Source of the DNA: Bacillota bacterium
GTDB lineage: Bacteria > Bacillota > Clostridia > Lachnospirales > Lachnospiraceae
Assembly (NCBI GenBank): GCA_023458035.1
Contig: JAEXAX010000032.1
Coordinates: 1 to 64,000 of the forward strand
DNA length: 64,000 nt
Reading direction: 5' to 3'
Shown here: piece after piece, positions 1-7,504 of the stretch
Position numbering within the stretch: the first letter of the stretch is position 1
Layout: each line of letters opens with the position of its first letter
Notes under the pieces: model-generated
Databases searched by the model: none
What the model was told of the DNA's origin: nothing
Seen by the model: only the letters and a program-made list of their open reading frames with translations
Made by a program: the position numbers and the translations under genes

Positions 1-150
1 AAAAAGTACCGCCTTATAAGGCGGCCGAGTAACACGCTTGTGACACCGCCCTTCGGGGCGAGGCAGTAATTGCCCCTTATGAGGGGCGGAGATAAACCAC
101 CAGCTGAGCTGGTGGATAGTGACTTAAGAGCACTTACTCAGTAATATTGA
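1..150. other. Cluster of four strong hairpins at the window edge, possible IS200/IS605-type end or structured RNA
   Basis: Four inverted repeats follow one another without an ORF: 9-24 (a perfect 16-nt palindrome of two 8-nt halves), 47-60 (5-bp stem closed by a TTCG loop), 72-87 (6-bp stem, TATG loop) and 97-115 (8-bp stem, TGA loop). The stems are G+C-rich while the sequence just downstream is very A+T-rich. Such densely packed hairpins are known at the ends of IS200/IS605-type elements, where the end also encodes the guide RNA of TnpB, and in structured non-coding RNAs. No transposase is visible because the window starts here. The mobile-element reading is inference; the hairpins themselves are seen directly. 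Confidence 0.4.
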
Positions 151-329
151 ATACAATAAGATAAAAATCAAATTGATGAAAAAGGTTGATGAAAAATTAT
201 AAAATTTGTTAATGTCAGCCTATAAAAGTTTTTCTGAAAATGGTATAATAAATTATCTTATAAAACTAATTTTGCTTTTAATATATTGAAATTTAATAAG
301 GTGAAATTTAAATTATGGAGGATTGTATT
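151..329 (+). promoter_or_regulatory. A+T-rich leader with candidate extended -10 promoter
   Basis: This stretch has no ORF and is strongly A+T-rich. A TATAAT box at 244-249 is preceded by TGG at 241-243 (an extended -10), about 80 nt before the small gene starting at 330. No good -35 hexamer lies at the right distance. A GGAGG ribosome binding site at 317-321 lies 8 nt before that start codon. Confidence 0.45.
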
Positions 330-800
330 ATGGGCTGGTTTGGAAAAAAGAAAGAATGGGATACTCAAAAATCTGACGCAAATAAGAGTAGATTAAGAGA
401 ATTGTTTAACGGAGTTATGGAAGATGGAGACTCCTATGCTATTATTTATGGATATGGTTTGAATATAAAAACCAGCAGCTATATTATAGCCAGAAAAACC
501 ACATACACCTATACAAGCTTGATCATAGGTTATCGTGAATCTGACATGAGCATAGCATTGCTACAAACAACTCCGGAGCTTGAAGGTTGTAGTGAGGCTG
601 AAATTTTTAGAAAAGATAATATAAAAAAAGCAAAACTTTCAACAGGAATGTATACGATTTACCATCAAGGTGGTTTAATGGCAGGATATACTCAGTTTGC
701 AACCTTAGCTGAAAATGATGAAAAATTTCTTGCTTATGTATATCAGCCGGAAGAATATGAGAAATTTGATACATTTTTTAAGAAGTTTTCGGGTAAGTAA
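330..800 (+). CDS. Hypothetical protein, 156 aa, A+T-rich orphan
   Basis: I do not recognise this protein. It begins MGWFGKKKEW and has no signal peptide or membrane segment; it is a mixed-charge, probably soluble protein with several Tyr-rich stretches in the middle (SYIIARKTTYTYTS). The ATG at 330 is preferred over the in-frame ATG at 315 because GGAGG (317-321) is correctly spaced for it and nothing precedes 315. Its base composition is clearly more A+T-rich than the genes from 1263 onward, which suggests recent acquisition together with the hairpin cluster upstream. A small membrane protein follows 3 nt after its stop, so the two probably form one transcript. Confidence 0.75.
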   Translation: MGWFGKKKEWDTQKSDANKSRLRELFNGVMEDGDSYAIIYGYGLNIKTSSYIIARKTTYTYTSLIIGYRESDMSIALLQTTPELEGCSEAEIFRKDNIKKAKLSTGMYTIYHQGGLMAGYTQFATLAENDEKFLAYVYQPEEYEKFDTFFKKFSGK

Positions 801-803
801 GCT

Positions 804-995
804 ATGGACTGGTTAATATATTTATTGGTCTTTTCAGTTATCTGTATTATATGGTTTTTGATTACTCGTATCTGGGTTGGCAGTATAGATTTGGTCGTTG
901 CTGGATTTAAGAAACTATTTAGACTTAATAAAAAAAATAATACAGAAAAATGGCACACCTTGGAGGATATTAGGGCCAAGAATAAAAAAGATTAA
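804..995 (+). CDS. Small membrane protein, 63 aa
   Basis: This short protein has one clear N-terminal hydrophobic segment (about residues 4-22, WLIYLLVFSVICIIWFLIT), then a short amphipathic part and a Lys/Asn-rich C-terminal tail. It is likely a single-pass inner membrane protein with a cytoplasmic tail. I do not recognise a family. It lies 3 nt after the preceding orphan gene and shares its high A+T content, so the two are probably co-transcribed and co-inherited. The ribosome binding site is weak, suggesting translational coupling. A terminator hairpin follows within 40 nt. Confidence 0.6.
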   Translation: MDWLIYLLVFSVICIIWFLITRIWVGSIDLVVAGFKKLFRLNKKNNTEKWHTLEDIRAKNKKD

Positions 996-1031
996 AGAAA
1001 CAAATACAATTAAATTTATGAATATCTGAAG

Positions 1032-1063
1032 AACAGTAAATCAAAAAGGTTTACTGTTTTTTT
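1032..1063 (+). terminator. Intrinsic terminator after the two orphan genes
   Basis: A 9-bp perfect stem (1032-1040 with 1050-1058) with a 9-nt loop runs directly into a T tract ending at 1063. It closes the small A+T-rich two-gene unit. Confidence 0.8.
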
Positions 1064-1111
1064 CTGCTCAAAATTTGAAAAAGAGGAAAACGAAAAATGG
1101 ATAACATTAAC

Positions 1112-1139
1112 CTGAAAATATCTAACGATGACGTATAAT
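1112..1139 (+). promoter_or_regulatory. Candidate promoter for the alpha-galactosidase gene
   Basis: A CTGAAA box (1112-1117), a 16-nt spacer and a TATAAT box (1134-1139) lie about 125 nt before the alpha-galactosidase start. The leader between 1140 and 1262 holds no ORF and no obvious riboswitch. Confidence 0.4.
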
Positions 1140-1262
1140 AAACATCTAACAAATGAACAGTTTTCTCGGACAAAAGCATCTGGTAAAAGTTGGCAAATAC
1201 GGTAGAATTAAAGTATCGCAAGGTAGCCATGCAGAGGCTGATTTTATATAGTGGGAGGCAAT

Positions 1263-3500
1263 ATGGGAATCAATTTTTTACAAGAAAAAAAAGAAATACA
1301 TTTGTATAATGATCATATCAGTTATGTGATGCAGATTATGAAAAACGGACAGTTGGGACAGCTCTACTTCGGGAAACGCTTACCGGAAAGCAGAAGCTAT
1401 GCCTATTTACAGGAGATGCGCTCCAGAGCATTGACAGCTTATGTTTATGAGGATGATTTTCACTTTTCGCTGGAGCATCTGCGTCAGGAATACCCGTCTT
1501 ATGGAACCACGGACTTCCGTGATCCTGCTATGGAAATTTTGCAGGAGGATGGCAGTCGGGTGACGGATTTTGTCTATGTCGGCCATAGGATTTTTGCCGG
1601 CAAAAAAGGTCTGCCCGGTTTACCGGCGGCCTATGTGGAGGGCGAGGCCGAGGCAGATACTATAGAGGTCGATTTGACGGACATTAGGCTGCAGACCACT
1701 CTGACCTTATCTTACACTGTCTTTAGGGATTATGATGTGATTGCCAGAAGTGCCCGCTTTGTTAATCATGGCGTTCAGCGGTTGGCATTGACCAAAGCGA
1801 TGAGTCTGAGTTTGGATTTGCCGGATAAGGATTATCGGATGATTCATTTTTCCGGCGCTTGGGCCAGAGAGAGAAAACCGGAGGAGCACACTCTGGTTTC
1901 CGGTATTCAATCAGTCGGCAGTACCAGAGGAGCTTCCAGCGCCCATCAGAATCCATTTGTCATCTTAAAGAGACCGCTGACAGATGAAGCTTCCGGTGAA
2001 GCTATGGGTTTTTGTTTCGTTTACAGCGGAAATTTTCTGATCCAGGCAGAGGTAGATACTTATGATGTCACACGTATGATGGTAGGCATTCACCCGCAGA
2101 ATTTCTGTTGGCAGCTTCGTGGCGGGGAAAGCTTCCAGACTCCGGAGGCGTTATTGGCCTATTCGGATCAGGGGCTAAATGGACTGAGCCATCAGTTTCA
2201 CCGACTGTTCAGACAGCGATTAAGTCGGGGGATCTGGAAAGAGAAGGAACGACCGATTCTGTTAAATAATTGGGAGGCGACTTATTTTGATATAACCGAG
2301 GAAAAGCTGCTGCATATTGCCAAAACTGCAAAAGAAGACGGAGTAGAATTATTTGTCCTGGATGATGGCTGGTTCGGAGCCCGCCGGAATGACAGAGCGG
2401 GTCTCGGAGATTGGTGGGCTTCATCCGAGGTGTTACCGGGTGGCGTTACCGGACTGGCGAAGAAGGTGGAGGCCATGGGGTTGAGGTTTGGTCTTTGGAT
2501 TGAACTGGAGATGGTAAATAAAGACAGCGACCTGTTCCGGGCTCATCCGGATTGGATTTTGGCAACGCCCGGACGCAGACAGTCACACGGCCGCAATCAG
2601 TATATATTGGACTTTTCCAAACCGGAAGTGGTGGATGCGATCCATCAGATGATCGTCAAAATATTACGAGAGGCCCCGATCTCCTATATAAAATGGGATA
2701 TGAATCGTAATATCACCGAATGTTTTTCACAAGGCTTCCCGGCTGAGCGGCAGGGAGAGGTTTTTCATAGATATATTCTTGGTGTGTATGATTTGTATGA
2801 ACGGCTACATGCCGAATTTCCGGAGATTTTGTTTGAATCCTGCGCCAGCGGCGGCGGCCGTTTTGACGCCGGACTGCTTTATTACGCGCCGCAGGCTTGG
2901 GGGAGTGATGACACAGATGCGGTCGAGCGGATTAAGATCCAGTATGGCAGCAGCTATGCATATCCGATCAGTTCTATCGGTTCGCATGTGTCAATTACAC
3001 CGAATCATCAGCTGCATCGGGTGACTCCGCTGAAGACAAGAGGTGATGTGGCTTGCTTTGGCGCCTTTGGTTATGAGTTGGATCTGGCTAAATTGACAGC
3101 GGATGAGCGTGAGCTGGTACGGGCACAGGTTCGTTTTATGAAGAAATATCGCGGGCTGCTGCAGGGCGGCTTGTTCTATCGGCTGCTGAATCCCTTTAAA
3201 GAAAATATTTCATCCTGGATGGTGGTAGGTGAGGATCGGCAAAACGCTATAGTCGGTTACTATCGTGTGCTGAGTGAGGTCAATGCCCCGTATCGCCGAC
3301 TGTACTTGCAGGGATTGAATCCGGATTATTTGTATCGTGTCATGGAACAGGATACAGTGCTGGGTGACTTCTATGGCAGTCAGCTGATGCAGGCCGGCTT
3401 GCCGACATCGGATTCGGCTTCCGGAAATGATCGTAGTGATGAACAGCCGACAGGAGATTTTTATTCCAGAGTGTTTGTATTAGAAACAGTGGAGGCATAG
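1263..3500 (+). CDS. Alpha-galactosidase, glycoside hydrolase family 36
   Basis: This 745-aa enzyme should hydrolyse terminal alpha-1,6-galactose from raffinose-family or galactomannan oligosaccharides in the cytoplasm; there is no signal peptide. The GH36 signatures are clear: an N-terminal beta-sandwich (about 1-330), the barrel start with LFVLDDGWFGARR, the nucleophile in YIKWDMNRN (Asp479), the CASGGGRFD loop, and the acid/base in WGSDDTD (Asp549). The 70-residue spacing between these two Asp equals that of the Geobacillus AgaA/AgaB type, and the length is typical. ATG 1263 is chosen because GGGAGG (1253-1258) precedes it by 4 nt; an in-frame GTG at 1251 would place the ribosome binding site inside the gene. 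The YczE-type gene follows 4 nt later. Confidence 0.95.
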   Translation: MGINFLQEKKEIHLYNDHISYVMQIMKNGQLGQLYFGKRLPESRSYAYLQEMRSRALTAYVYEDDFHFSLEHLRQEYPSYGTTDFRDPAMEILQEDGSRVTDFVYVGHRIFAGKKGLPGLPAAYVEGEAEADTIEVDLTDIRLQTTLTLSYTVFRDYDVIARSARFVNHGVQRLALTKAMSLSLDLPDKDYRMIHFSGAWARERKPEEHTLVSGIQSVGSTRGASSAHQNPFVILKRPLTDEASGEAMGFCFVYSGNFLIQAEVDTYDVTRMMVGIHPQNFCWQLRGGESFQTPEALLAYSDQGLNGLSHQFHRLFRQRLSRGIWKEKERPILLNNWEATYFDITEEKLLHIAKTAKEDGVELFVLDDGWFGARRNDRAGLGDWWASSEVLPGGVTGLAKKVEAMGLRFGLWIELEMVNKDSDLFRAHPDWILATPGRRQSHGRNQYILDFSKPEVVDAIHQMIVKILREAPISYIKWDMNRNITECFSQGFPAERQGEVFHRYILGVYDLYERLHAEFPEILFESCASGGGRFDAGLLYYAPQAWGSDDTDAVERIKIQYGSSYAYPISSIGSHVSITPNHQLHRVTPLKTRGDVACFGAFGYELDLAKLTADERELVRAQVRFMKKYRGLLQGGLFYRLLNPFKENISSWMVVGEDRQNAIVGYYRVLSEVNAPYRRLYLQGLNPDYLYRVMEQDTVLGDFYGSQLMQAGLPTSDSASGNDRSDEQPTGDFYSRVFVLETVEA

Positions 3501-3504
3501 TACA

Positions 3505-4155
3505 TTGCAGAGAAGACAGCATAAAATCACTCCCAAAAGGCTGGTTATGGCCTTTTTGGGAGTGTTCCTGACCGGGATCTGCATCGGTTTATTTCAAAAG
3601 GCAAGTCTGGGAACGGATCCTTTTACTTCCCTTGTGACCGGTATTGCAAATATTTTTTCATCGACCTATGGTCGTTTTTATATGGTGGTCACCGGTGGCT
3701 TATTGATCGGTGTGGCTCTGCTGCAACGAGGCTATATCGGAATTGCGACCATTTTGAACCTGACGCTTACCGGAGTGACGGCAGACACTGCCAAGCGACT
3801 GCTGGATCTGTGGTTGATCGATCCGCCCCTGTGGTTAAGAGCCTTGATGCTGATGCTGGCTTTAACGGTCGCCTGTTTGTCAGCGTCTTTGTATTTTACT
3901 GCCGACCTGGGTGTCTCTGCCTATGATGCTTGGGCCTTGATGGGCGGGAATGAATATCGGATCGCTTCCTTTAGGGTCTGTCGGGCCGCGTTGGACAGTG
4001 TTTGTGTGTTGATCGGCCTTGTATTCGGTGCCACCATCGGTATCGGTACAGTATTACAGGCCCTCTGCATGGGGCCTGTGGTGCACTGGTTTAATATTCA
4101 TTTGTCCGAGCCTCTCCTGGTATCGGAAGGAACACAGGCGACGGAGCGACGGTAA
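3505..4155 (+). CDS. YczE/YyaS/YitT-family integral membrane protein
   Basis: The 216-aa product has five or six hydrophobic segments and the pattern of the YczE-like family (GICIGLFQKASLGTDPF near residues 23-39, then LGVSAYDAW), a group of transporters of unknown substrate. The start is a TTG at 3505, supported by GGAGG at 3491-3495 within the end of the alpha-galactosidase gene, so the two are likely coupled. Association with a sugar locus hints at sugar-linked transport but this is inference. Its last 58 nt overlap the end of the convergent AraC gene. A 13-bp hairpin lies within codons 9-20. Confidence 0.8.
   Translation: MQRRQHKITPKRLVMAFLGVFLTGICIGLFQKASLGTDPFTSLVTGIANIFSSTYGRFYMVVTGGLLIGVALLQRGYIGIATILNLTLTGVTADTAKRLLDLWLIDPPLWLRALMLMLALTVACLSASLYFTADLGVSAYDAWALMGGNEYRIASFRVCRAALDSVCVLIGLVFGATIGIGTVLQALCMGPVVHWFNIHLSEPLLVSEGTQATERR
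3528..3564. other. Hairpin inside the first codons of the YczE-type gene
   Basis: Positions 3528-3540 pair with 3551-3564 over 13 bp with a single bulged T, leaving a 10-nt loop. On the plus strand no T run follows. On the minus strand the stem is followed by ATTTTAT, so it could stop leftward transcription coming from the AraC operon. It could also be an attenuator between the alpha-galactosidase and YczE genes. Confidence 0.4.
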
Positions 4156-4952
4156 GCGGCCGGTGACAGTCCGAATCTGCGCTTAAACAGCCTTGCAAAG
4201 GATTCCGAGCGTTCAAAACCGCATGAGTAGGCTATAGCAGCGATAGACAGCAGGGAGGTTTCCAGCAGGTGTTTCGATTTGGTAAGACGGACCGACTGCA
4301 GATATTGCAGCGGTGACAGACCGGTAGAGGTCTTGAAAACTGTGCTTAGATAGCTGCGGTGCAAGCCGACAAAGGAAGCTACCTCAGAGATCGTCATCGG
4401 TTCCGCCATATGACTGCGGATGTAGTCGGTTGCCCGACTGACATATAAGTTTGAATCCGTTACTGTTGTCAGCAGTCGAGTAGATGTTGCCAAACAGCCG
4501 AGAAAGCTATAAAACTGACCGATGACTGCCAGGTGATCGGCAGAGGTACCGTGATTGTGATCAAGCATGGACAGGATGATTTCTCGCAGCCTGTCACCTT
4601 GAGGATTACGAAAGATCGGCTGTCGCTCGGTCAGTCCGACCGAAGCCAATAAGGTCTCTGCGGCATCGCCGGAAAAACCTACCCAGACATAGCTCCAGGG
4701 AGAGCTGTCATCTGAACGATATGTCACCTGTTGGTCAGGCGAGATCAAAAAACCCTGGCCGCGTTCTAAATGATAGGTAATACCGCCGGTTGTAAAGCAG
4801 CCCTGGCCGGCAGTAATAAAATGAATTAAATAATAAGAGCGCACAGCCGGACCGAAGCGATGGCCGGCTTCTGTCTCGGAATGACCGAAGGTGTTAACAA
4901 CCAGGCCGGCATGGGTATGCACGCTGGTGTCGATCTGCATGGCATGTTCCAT
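4098..4952 (-). CDS. AraC-family transcriptional regulator
   Basis: This 284-aa regulator has an N-terminal cupin-type sugar-sensing domain (about residues 10-150, with GQGFLISPDQQVTYRSDD) and a C-terminal double helix-turn-helix of the AraC type (about 180-275, ISEVASFVGLHRSYLSTVFK and SIAAIAYSCGFERSESFARLF). It is the last gene of a leftward operon with the binding protein, two permeases and a DUF624 protein, so it probably controls that operon in response to the imported sugar. ATG 4952 has GGGAGG 7 nt upstream. Its 3' end overlaps the convergent YczE-type gene by 58 nt. It shares its architecture with the AraC regulator at 9072. Confidence 0.92.
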   Translation of the reverse strand: MEHAMQIDTSVHTHAGLVVNTFGHSETEAGHRFGPAVRSYYLIHFITAGQGCFTTGGITYHLERGQGFLISPDQQVTYRSDDSSPWSYVWVGFSGDAAETLLASVGLTERQPIFRNPQGDRLREIILSMLDHNHGTSADHLAVIGQFYSFLGCLATSTRLLTTVTDSNLYVSRATDYIRSHMAEPMTISEVASFVGLHRSYLSTVFKTSTGLSPLQYLQSVRLTKSKHLLETSLLSIAAIAYSCGFERSESFARLFKRRFGLSPAAYRRSVACVPSDTRRGSDK

Positions 4953-4972
4953 AGCGTTTCCTCCCGGAATGA

Positions 4973-5638
4973 TTAGAATACATATTGATCAGGTTCATGG
5001 ACGGTACTGACAGTTTTTGATGAACCTCCCAAATGGGGACGAAACAGACGCCAGTACAAACAGGATTGAAGATAGGCCAGTCCGGAAAAACCGCATAGTA
5101 ACCAGATAAAAAGATAAATACCGAAAAAGGAGCGGTCATTTAGGGTCACCCATATCGGAAGGATGATCAGCAATAAATTCACCAGACCGATATGCGGTCG
5201 TTTAAAGAAAAAATAAAAGGAATGGCCGAGAAGGGTTGACAAACGGTTGCGAAAGGCGGCGATGACAGGGAACAGGTAGGTCGTTAAAATCAGTAAAGAT
5301 AAAACGACCATCCATTGGGCATAGCCGAAAACCAGGGCGGCTGTTCCGCTCATACTGCGCAGGAAGCGCTGCTCCAGCCAGAGCAGAAGCGTTATGGCGG
5401 ACAGACTCAGCCAGCCCAGGGTGGCCTGGCTGAAGTTTTCACGAAAGGCTTTCCAATAAGTGCGCAGAACGGCCACATCTTTGTCTTTCCGCCATTTCAG
5501 ACAGCAGTGGTAGAGCGCGGTCGTCGAAGCGCCTATGGTGACCAGCAAAAGGGAAGTCGCTATCCACAGCAGATTCAGGGCGATCAACTGGCCCCATTGG
5601 TAAAAAAAACGTTGCAGTAAGCTGTCTTCTTTGAACAT
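4973..5638 (-). CDS. DUF624/YesL-family membrane protein
   Basis: The 221-aa protein has about five hydrophobic segments and the family start: a short charged N-terminus (MFKEDSLLQRFFYQWGQLIALN), then LLWIATSLLLVTIGASTTAL and a conserved charged stretch with the KDKDV segment. YesL-like proteins are regularly encoded next to CUT1 sugar ABC permeases and GH genes in Bacillota, but their function is not established. Here it lies between the second permease and the AraC regulator in a single leftward operon. AAGGAG stands 7-8 nt before the start at 5638. Confidence 0.85.
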   Translation of the reverse strand: MFKEDSLLQRFFYQWGQLIALNLLWIATSLLLVTIGASTTALYHCCLKWRKDKDVAVLRTYWKAFRENFSQATLGWLSLSAITLLLWLEQRFLRSMSGTAALVFGYAQWMVVLSLLILTTYLFPVIAAFRNRLSTLLGHSFYFFFKRPHIGLVNLLLIILPIWVTLNDRSFFGIYLFIWLLCGFSGLAYLQSCLYWRLFRPHLGGSSKTVSTVHEPDQYVF

Positions 5639-5661
5639 TTGTCGGTCTCCTTTTTTTGTTG

Positions 5662-6486
5662 TTATAGTTTTCCGCCTGAGGTGGCGATACCTTCAATAAA
5701 CTGTTTTTGAAAGAACAGATAAAGAATCACCATCGGGATAACAGCCAGCAGAGAAGCGGCCATCAGCTGCGGATAGTTATTCATGTACTGGCCCTGCATC
5801 TTTGACAGGGCGGCAGATAGCGGCATTACGTCTTTATTGACAATCAGCGGCCACATCAGATCTTTATAAGCGAAGACGGCAGTAAAAATACCGAGGGCGA
5901 CCATGGCTGAACGGGTCAGCGGCGCCATCACATAGAGGAAGGTCTGGCCGATATTGCAGCCGTCCAGGCGAGCAGCCTCTTCCAGATCTCTGGGCAGGCC
6001 GAGGAAGGCCTGGCGCAGCAGGAAGGTTCCGAAAGCGGTGATCAGGCCGGGAAAGATCAGAGCGAAAATTGTATTTAACATGCCCAGCCGGCTGACCATT
6101 AAATACTGAGGAATAATGAAAATCTGGCTGGGAACCATCATCTGGAACAGCACCAGTGAAAACATCAGATCCCGTCCTTTGAATTTCAGGCGAGCGAAGG
6201 CATAACCGGCCAGCGTGGCGGTTAAGACGGCAGCCAGAACACGACCGACGATCAATAGCAGCGTATTTATATACAGCCGGGGAAAGTTGATAGAACTTAT
6301 GACCGTGCTGAAATTGCCGGTGATCCAGCGGCCGGGAAAGATCACAAAGGGATTAACGGACGTGGCTTCTCCCACGGTCTTAAAAGCGGTTAAAACCATC
6401 CATATGAAGGGCACAATCATGACCACAGAGAAGATGATCAGCACGACATGGATGCCGAGTGTCGTAATGCGAGCGCGTTTTTCCAT
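5662..6486 (-). CDS. Carbohydrate ABC transporter permease, MalG type (CUT1)
   Basis: This 274-aa inner-membrane subunit forms, with the permease encoded at 6499-7392, the channel of a sugar importer. It has six hydrophobic segments, and the EAA loop that docks the ATPase is seen in LEEAARLDGCNIGQTFLYV with the following PL. The C-terminal GIATSGGKL is typical of MalG-type permeases. GGAGG lies 4-5 nt before ATG 6486, and only 12 nt separate it from the upstream permease gene. No ATPase gene is near, as is usual for CUT1 systems that share an MsmX-like ATPase. Confidence 0.95.
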   Translation of the reverse strand: MEKRARITTLGIHVVLIIFSVVMIVPFIWMVLTAFKTVGEATSVNPFVIFPGRWITGNFSTVISSINFPRLYINTLLLIVGRVLAAVLTATLAGYAFARLKFKGRDLMFSLVLFQMMVPSQIFIIPQYLMVSRLGMLNTIFALIFPGLITAFGTFLLRQAFLGLPRDLEEAARLDGCNIGQTFLYVMAPLTRSAMVALGIFTAVFAYKDLMWPLIVNKDVMPLSAALSKMQGQYMNNYPQLMAASLLAVIPMVILYLFFQKQFIEGIATSGGKL

Positions 6487-6498
6487 ATCGAACCTCCT

Positions 6499-7392
6499 TT
6501 ATTGGTAGAAAACCCATTTTTTCTGGGCCCGCATCTGAATGACGGTGATCAGTAAGATGATGACCAGCAGAAGAACGACAATGGCGGAACCATAGCCGCG
6601 GTTGTTTTCGACGAAAGAGTGACGGTAGAACAGATACACCAAAGACTGGGTCTTCGGCAGAGCCGGATTGTTTTTATCCATCACCATATAGATCAGGTCG
6701 AAAACCTGCAGTGCGCCGATGATACGGGTGATGGCGACAAAAAAGATGGTCGGCGACAGCAGGGGAACCGTGATACTGAAAAACTGCTTGATTCCACTGG
6801 CTCCGTCTATACTGGCTGCCTCATAATAATCCTTCGGGATCTCCTGCAGTCCGGACAGAAAGAGAACCATGTTATAGCCGAGGATCGACCAGATGCCGAT
6901 AACAGCGACCGAATATACCCCAATGGCCGGATCGGTCACCCAGTTGATACGGGTATGCAGAAGATGATTTAGTAAACCAAATTCGGCATTGAATAACCAG
7001 CGCCAGACCATGGCGATGGCTGCAGGGGCGGCCACCATGGGCAAAAAGAAGACGGTTCTGTAGACGGCACGGCCACGCATCTTGCGGTTCAGCAGGGCGG
7101 CCAGTACCAAAGCGATCATGATCGAGAATGGAACCTCCACAATGGCATATTTAAAGGTATTGATCATCGCCTGCCAGACCGTACTGTCTTTAAATAAGCG
7201 AATATAGTTTTCGACGCCGATAAAGATATTTCCCTTACCGAATGCGCCGGTTTTAAAAAAGCTTTCATAGATGGTCTTGAATATCGGATAAATATTCAAG
7301 ATAATCAGGCCGAGCATGGTTGGGAGAATAAATGCCCAACCCCAGAGCAGTTCACTTTTGGCCTGACCGGTTCCTTTTTTCACCTTGTTCAT
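6499..7392 (-). CDS. Carbohydrate ABC transporter permease, MalF/UgpA type (CUT1)
   Basis: This 297-aa subunit has six membrane segments starting with LLWGWAFILPTMLGLIILNI and the EAA loop in YYEAASIDGASGIKQFFSI followed by TVPLLSPT. It pairs with the MalG-type permease just downstream. The ATG at 7392 (MNKVKK) is preferred to an upstream GTG at 7434, which has no ribosome binding site and lies in a hairpin; AAAGGA precedes 7392 by about 10 nt. A terminator-like hairpin in the 112-nt gap separates it from the binding-protein gene and may lower its expression relative to that gene. Confidence 0.93.
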   Translation of the reverse strand: MNKVKKGTGQAKSELLWGWAFILPTMLGLIILNIYPIFKTIYESFFKTGAFGKGNIFIGVENYIRLFKDSTVWQAMINTFKYAIVEVPFSIMIALVLAALLNRKMRGRAVYRTVFFLPMVAAPAAIAMVWRWLFNAEFGLLNHLLHTRINWVTDPAIGVYSVAVIGIWSILGYNMVLFLSGLQEIPKDYYEAASIDGASGIKQFFSITVPLLSPTIFFVAITRIIGALQVFDLIYMVMDKNNPALPKTQSLVYLFYRHSFVENNRGYGSAIVVLLLVIILLITVIQMRAQKKWVFYQ

Positions 7393-7423
7393 CCTTTTGG
7401 CTTCCTTTCTCTTGAAATATGCG

Positions 7424-7469
7424 AAAAGCGACACAAGAAGTGTCAGCCGTCGGCGGCTTCCTGTATCGC
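7424..7469 (-). terminator. Terminator-like hairpin between binding protein and permease genes
   Basis: Positions 7428-7440 pair with 7457-7469 over 13 bp (two G-T wobbles), with a 16-nt loop that can itself fold. Read leftward it is followed by TTTT (7424-7427). It lies in the 112-nt gap and probably causes partial termination or protects the binding-protein mRNA end, giving more binding protein than permease. Confidence 0.6.
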
Positions 7470-7504
7470 TTTTCTGCTGCTAAGGGTGTTTTAAGCTGCC
7501 GGAA

